Assembly: GCF_002263515.1 (NCBI RefSeq) | Contig: NZ_CP022752.1 | Coordinates: 3,162,001-3,226,000, forward strand | Direction of reading: 5' to 3' | DNA length: 64,000 bases | DNA from: Actinopolyspora erythraea | GTDB lineage: Bacteria > Actinomycetota > Actinomycetes > Mycobacteriales > Pseudonocardiaceae | Shown: piece after piece, positions 62,128 to 64,000 of the stretch | Layout: the number at the start of each line of letters is the position of its first letter | How positions within the stretch are numbered: the stretch's first letter is position 1 | Notes under the pieces: model-generated | The model's database searches: none | What the model was told of the DNA's origin: nothing | The model's input: only the letters and a program-made list of their open reading frames with translations | Position numbers and translations under genes: made by a program

Positions 62128-63810
62128 TCACCGGACCGACCCCACCGCGCCGTCGCGGTACCGACGCAGCGAGGTCGTCAGTACCGCTCCGACACCGAGG
62201 GCGCTCACCAGCCACGTCACGTATCGCCCGAGGAAGGTGGCCACGGTGTTCGACGAACGCAACGGCACCTCGGACACGACCGTCTCGGCGGTGAACTGCT
62301 CCGTCCGCCGCACCACGCTTCCGTCCGGACGCACCACGGCACTGACGCCGGTAGTGGCGGCGACGACCATCGAGCGGCCGTGCTCGACGGCACGCAGTCG
62401 TGCCATGGCCAACTGCTGGTGGCTCATCTCCGAGTGGCCGTACCACGCGTTGTTCGTGGGCAACGCGAACAGGTTCGCCCCCGCGCGAGCCGCCTGCCGG
62501 AACACGTCGTCGTAGGCGACGTCGTAGCAGATCCCGACACCCAGCCGCGCGGGGCCGGCCCTGAGCAGTCCGGGCTCGTCGCCGGCGACCATGTCCTGCT
62601 GGAACCGCCGGACGAACGGGCTGACCGCACCGGCCACCGAGCGCAGCGGAATCTTCTCCGCGAACGGCACCAGGTGCTGTTTGACGTACTCGCCGCTCGC
62701 GCCGGTCTCCGGCCCCCACCGCACTATGCGGTTGCTCAGCCGGCCATCCGGCCCGTAGGCGAGACCGCCGACGATCACCGGGGCACCGATCCGCTCGGCG
62801 ATGCGCCGCAACGCCGGGTCCCGCCGCTCCGGTCCCCACGAACCGACCTGCTCGGGCAGCAGCACGAGGTCAGGGCGCCCGACCCGCCCGGCCGCCACGT
62901 CGTCCGCCAACCGACGGGCGGCGCGGACGTGGTTCAGCCGCAGCTGCCGATCACGGTACAACAGGTCCAACCCCACATTCGGGGCACTGCCCTGCACGGC
63001 GGCGACCGTGGCCGTACCGGAGCTCGCTGTGGCACCGACAGTGGGAACCACCGCGAGTCCGCCGAGCACCGGCACCAGCACGGCGCAGACCGGCACCACG
63101 AGCAGTCGGCCACGGCCTCCCGCACGCCGCTCCCGACCGCTCCGCCCAGCGACCTCCCGTCGAAACCACGGCAACCGAGCGAGCGACTCGGCCAGCCCGG
63201 CACCGACCAGGGCCACCCCCAGGCCGACCAGGGCGGTGCCTCCCAACGAGGCCAGCGGCAGCAGCACGCCCCCGGTCTGGGTGAATGCCAGCCGCCCCCA
63301 CGGAAAACCGCCGAACGGCAGACTGGAGCGCAGCACTTCGGCGGTCAGGAAAACAGCGGCCTGCCACAGCGGAGCTCCCGGCAGTCTGCTCACCCGGGCC
63401 GCACCCGCTCCGGCGAGGCCGAAGAACAGCGACTGCACCAGGCACACCCCGAGCCACGGCCACGGGCCGAACTGCGCTCCGAGGAAGTCCAGCAGCCAAC
63501 CGAGCAGCGGAAGCGTGTAGGCCAGCCCGAACAGCAGTCCGTACCCGAATCCGGCACGGGCGCGAATCCGACGTACCGCGAGCACGAACCCGGCGACCGC
63601 GAGCGGTGCGAGCCACCACAGATCGCGCGGTGGGCCCGACCAGTACAGCACGAGACCGGCCGACACGACCAACGCCAGCCGCGCGAGGATCCTACCGCGA
63701 GTACCTACCCCGCCGGGCCCGGCGGCGGGGCCGGAGCGCTGTTCGTCTCCCGGGCTCACTCTGGGGATAACCAACCGATCAACCTTCACCACCAACGAGC
63801 AATCGGCCAC
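62128..63810 (-). CDS. lnt: Apolipoprotein N-acyltransferase
   Basis: 560 residues. Membrane segments in the first 230 residues, then a nitrilase-like domain with Glu in VLLPEQVGSWGPE, Lys in YVKQHLVPFAEKIPL and Cys in GVGICYDVAYDD. It N-acylates lipoproteins at the outer face of the membrane. The start at GTG 63810 is uncertain; internal starts are possible. Confidence 0.92.
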   Translation of the reverse strand: MADCSLVVKVDRLVIPRVSPGDEQRSGPAAGPGGVGTRGRILARLALVVSAGLVLYWSGPPRDLWWLAPLAVAGFVLAVRRIRARAGFGYGLLFGLAYTLPLLGWLLDFLGAQFGPWPWLGVCLVQSLFFGLAGAGAARVSRLPGAPLWQAAVFLTAEVLRSSLPFGGFPWGRLAFTQTGGVLLPLASLGGTALVGLGVALVGAGLAESLARLPWFRREVAGRSGRERRAGGRGRLLVVPVCAVLVPVLGGLAVVPTVGATASSGTATVAAVQGSAPNVGLDLLYRDRQLRLNHVRAARRLADDVAAGRVGRPDLVLLPEQVGSWGPERRDPALRRIAERIGAPVIVGGLAYGPDGRLSNRIVRWGPETGASGEYVKQHLVPFAEKIPLRSVAGAVSPFVRRFQQDMVAGDEPGLLRAGPARLGVGICYDVAYDDVFRQAARAGANLFALPTNNAWYGHSEMSHQQLAMARLRAVEHGRSMVVAATTGVSAVVRPDGSVVRRTEQFTAETVVSEVPLRSSNTVATFLGRYVTWLVSALGVGAVLTTSLRRYRDGAVGSVR

Positions 63811-63885
63811 CGCGTCACCGGCGGCGCACGACGCGAATCTACTCCGCCGCCCCGCGGCACCGAACGCGCGTCGTGGTGCGGGAAC

Positions 63886-64000
63886 TCACGGGAAAACGAC
63901 CGGCAGCGGTGCCGTGTCGGCCTGGTGGTCGTCGTCACCCCAGTCGCGCTGGTGAATGGTTTCACCACGCAGCACGGTTCGCAGGCAGCGCGGCAACCTC
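63886..64000 (-). CDS. C-terminal fragment of a gene running off the window
   Basis: The minus strand is open from the window edge to a stop at 63886, ending ...TVLRGETIHQRDWGDDDH and then a short tail. The family cannot be set from 37 residues. Codon use is actinobacterial. Confidence 0.5.
   Translation of the reverse strand, partial: RLPRCLRTVLRGETIHQRDWGDDDHQADTAPLPVVFP

Overview
The window is high-GC actinobacterial DNA. On the chromosomal side the mix of RbpA, polyprenol-phosphate-mannose synthase and apolipoprotein N-acyltransferase genes fits an actinomycete of the Pseudonocardiales type (Actinopolyspora/Saccharopolyspora-like); the genus is my guess. About 53.5 kb (1 to ~53,493) is the right-hand part of a large integrative and conjugative element (ICE) inserted at the 3' end of a tRNA-Leu(GAG) gene (53,493-53,579, minus strand). 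Its other end lies left of the window. From 53.6 kb to the end is ordinary chromosome.

ICE layout. (1) 0.3-8.4 kb and 15.7-22.1 kb: a plus-strand 'maintenance' module of small unknown genes plus a replication toolkit: DUF932 protein, GGDEF protein, sliding clamp (DnaN homologue), prim-pol primase, single-strand binding protein and DUF4192 protein. Nearly every gene is preceded by a GC-rich hairpin, and three copies of a ~110-nt structured element (252, 2074, 3850) sit upstream of three of the genes. (2) 8.4-15.6 kb: an accessory island inserted just downstream of dnaN, with a decayed gene, a GT87 glycosyltransferase, two tandem secreted I36-type inhibitor-like proteins, AT-rich secreted protein genes and insertion sequences; it ends in an IS110 remnant abutting a second, diverged copy of the dnaN 3' end. 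(3) 22.1-29.4 kb: an 0.9-kb gene-free region with an oriT-like hairpin, a strong promoter, a zinc-ribbon protein gene and a 1.7-kb-residue MobF relaxase/helicase. (4) 29.4-36.0 kb: a second island of decayed IS256 and ISL3 transposases, IS5-family copies and two AT-rich orphan genes. (5) 36.0-48.1 kb: a minus-strand conjugation operon linked by ATGA/TGATG overlaps: ParA-like ATPase, small membrane (pilin-like) protein, VirB8-like protein, VirB6-like protein, SCO6880-family protein, VirB4 ATPase, cell-wall hydrolase, VirD4 coupling protein, DUF4913 protein, second GGDEF protein and WhiB protein; a second WhiB gene lies just upstream. (6) 48.6-51.7 kb: XRE repressor, alpha/beta hydrolase, ImmA/IrrE-type protease and MAB_1171c-type membrane protein, resembling an ImmR/ImmA switch. 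(7) 51.8-53.4 kb: frameshifted tyrosine integrase and an AbrB-like gene next to the attachment site.

Together the genes describe a type-IV-secretion (not FtsK/TraB) actinobacterial ICE that carries its own DNA-processing, replication and regulatory genes. The integrase frameshift, if real, would leave this copy unable to excise unaided. The most unusual points are the structured repeat family with compensatory base changes, the oriT-like hairpin with repeats in its loop, the XRE-hydrolase-protease-membrane module, and two GGDEF plus two WhiB regulators on one element.

The chromosome (53.6-64 kb) carries an M20 peptidase, a XerC/D-like recombinase, a VOC protein, a zinc-ribbon protein, a glycerophosphodiester phosphodiesterase, an MFS transporter, rbpA, a ppm1-type synthase, lnt and the end of one more gene.
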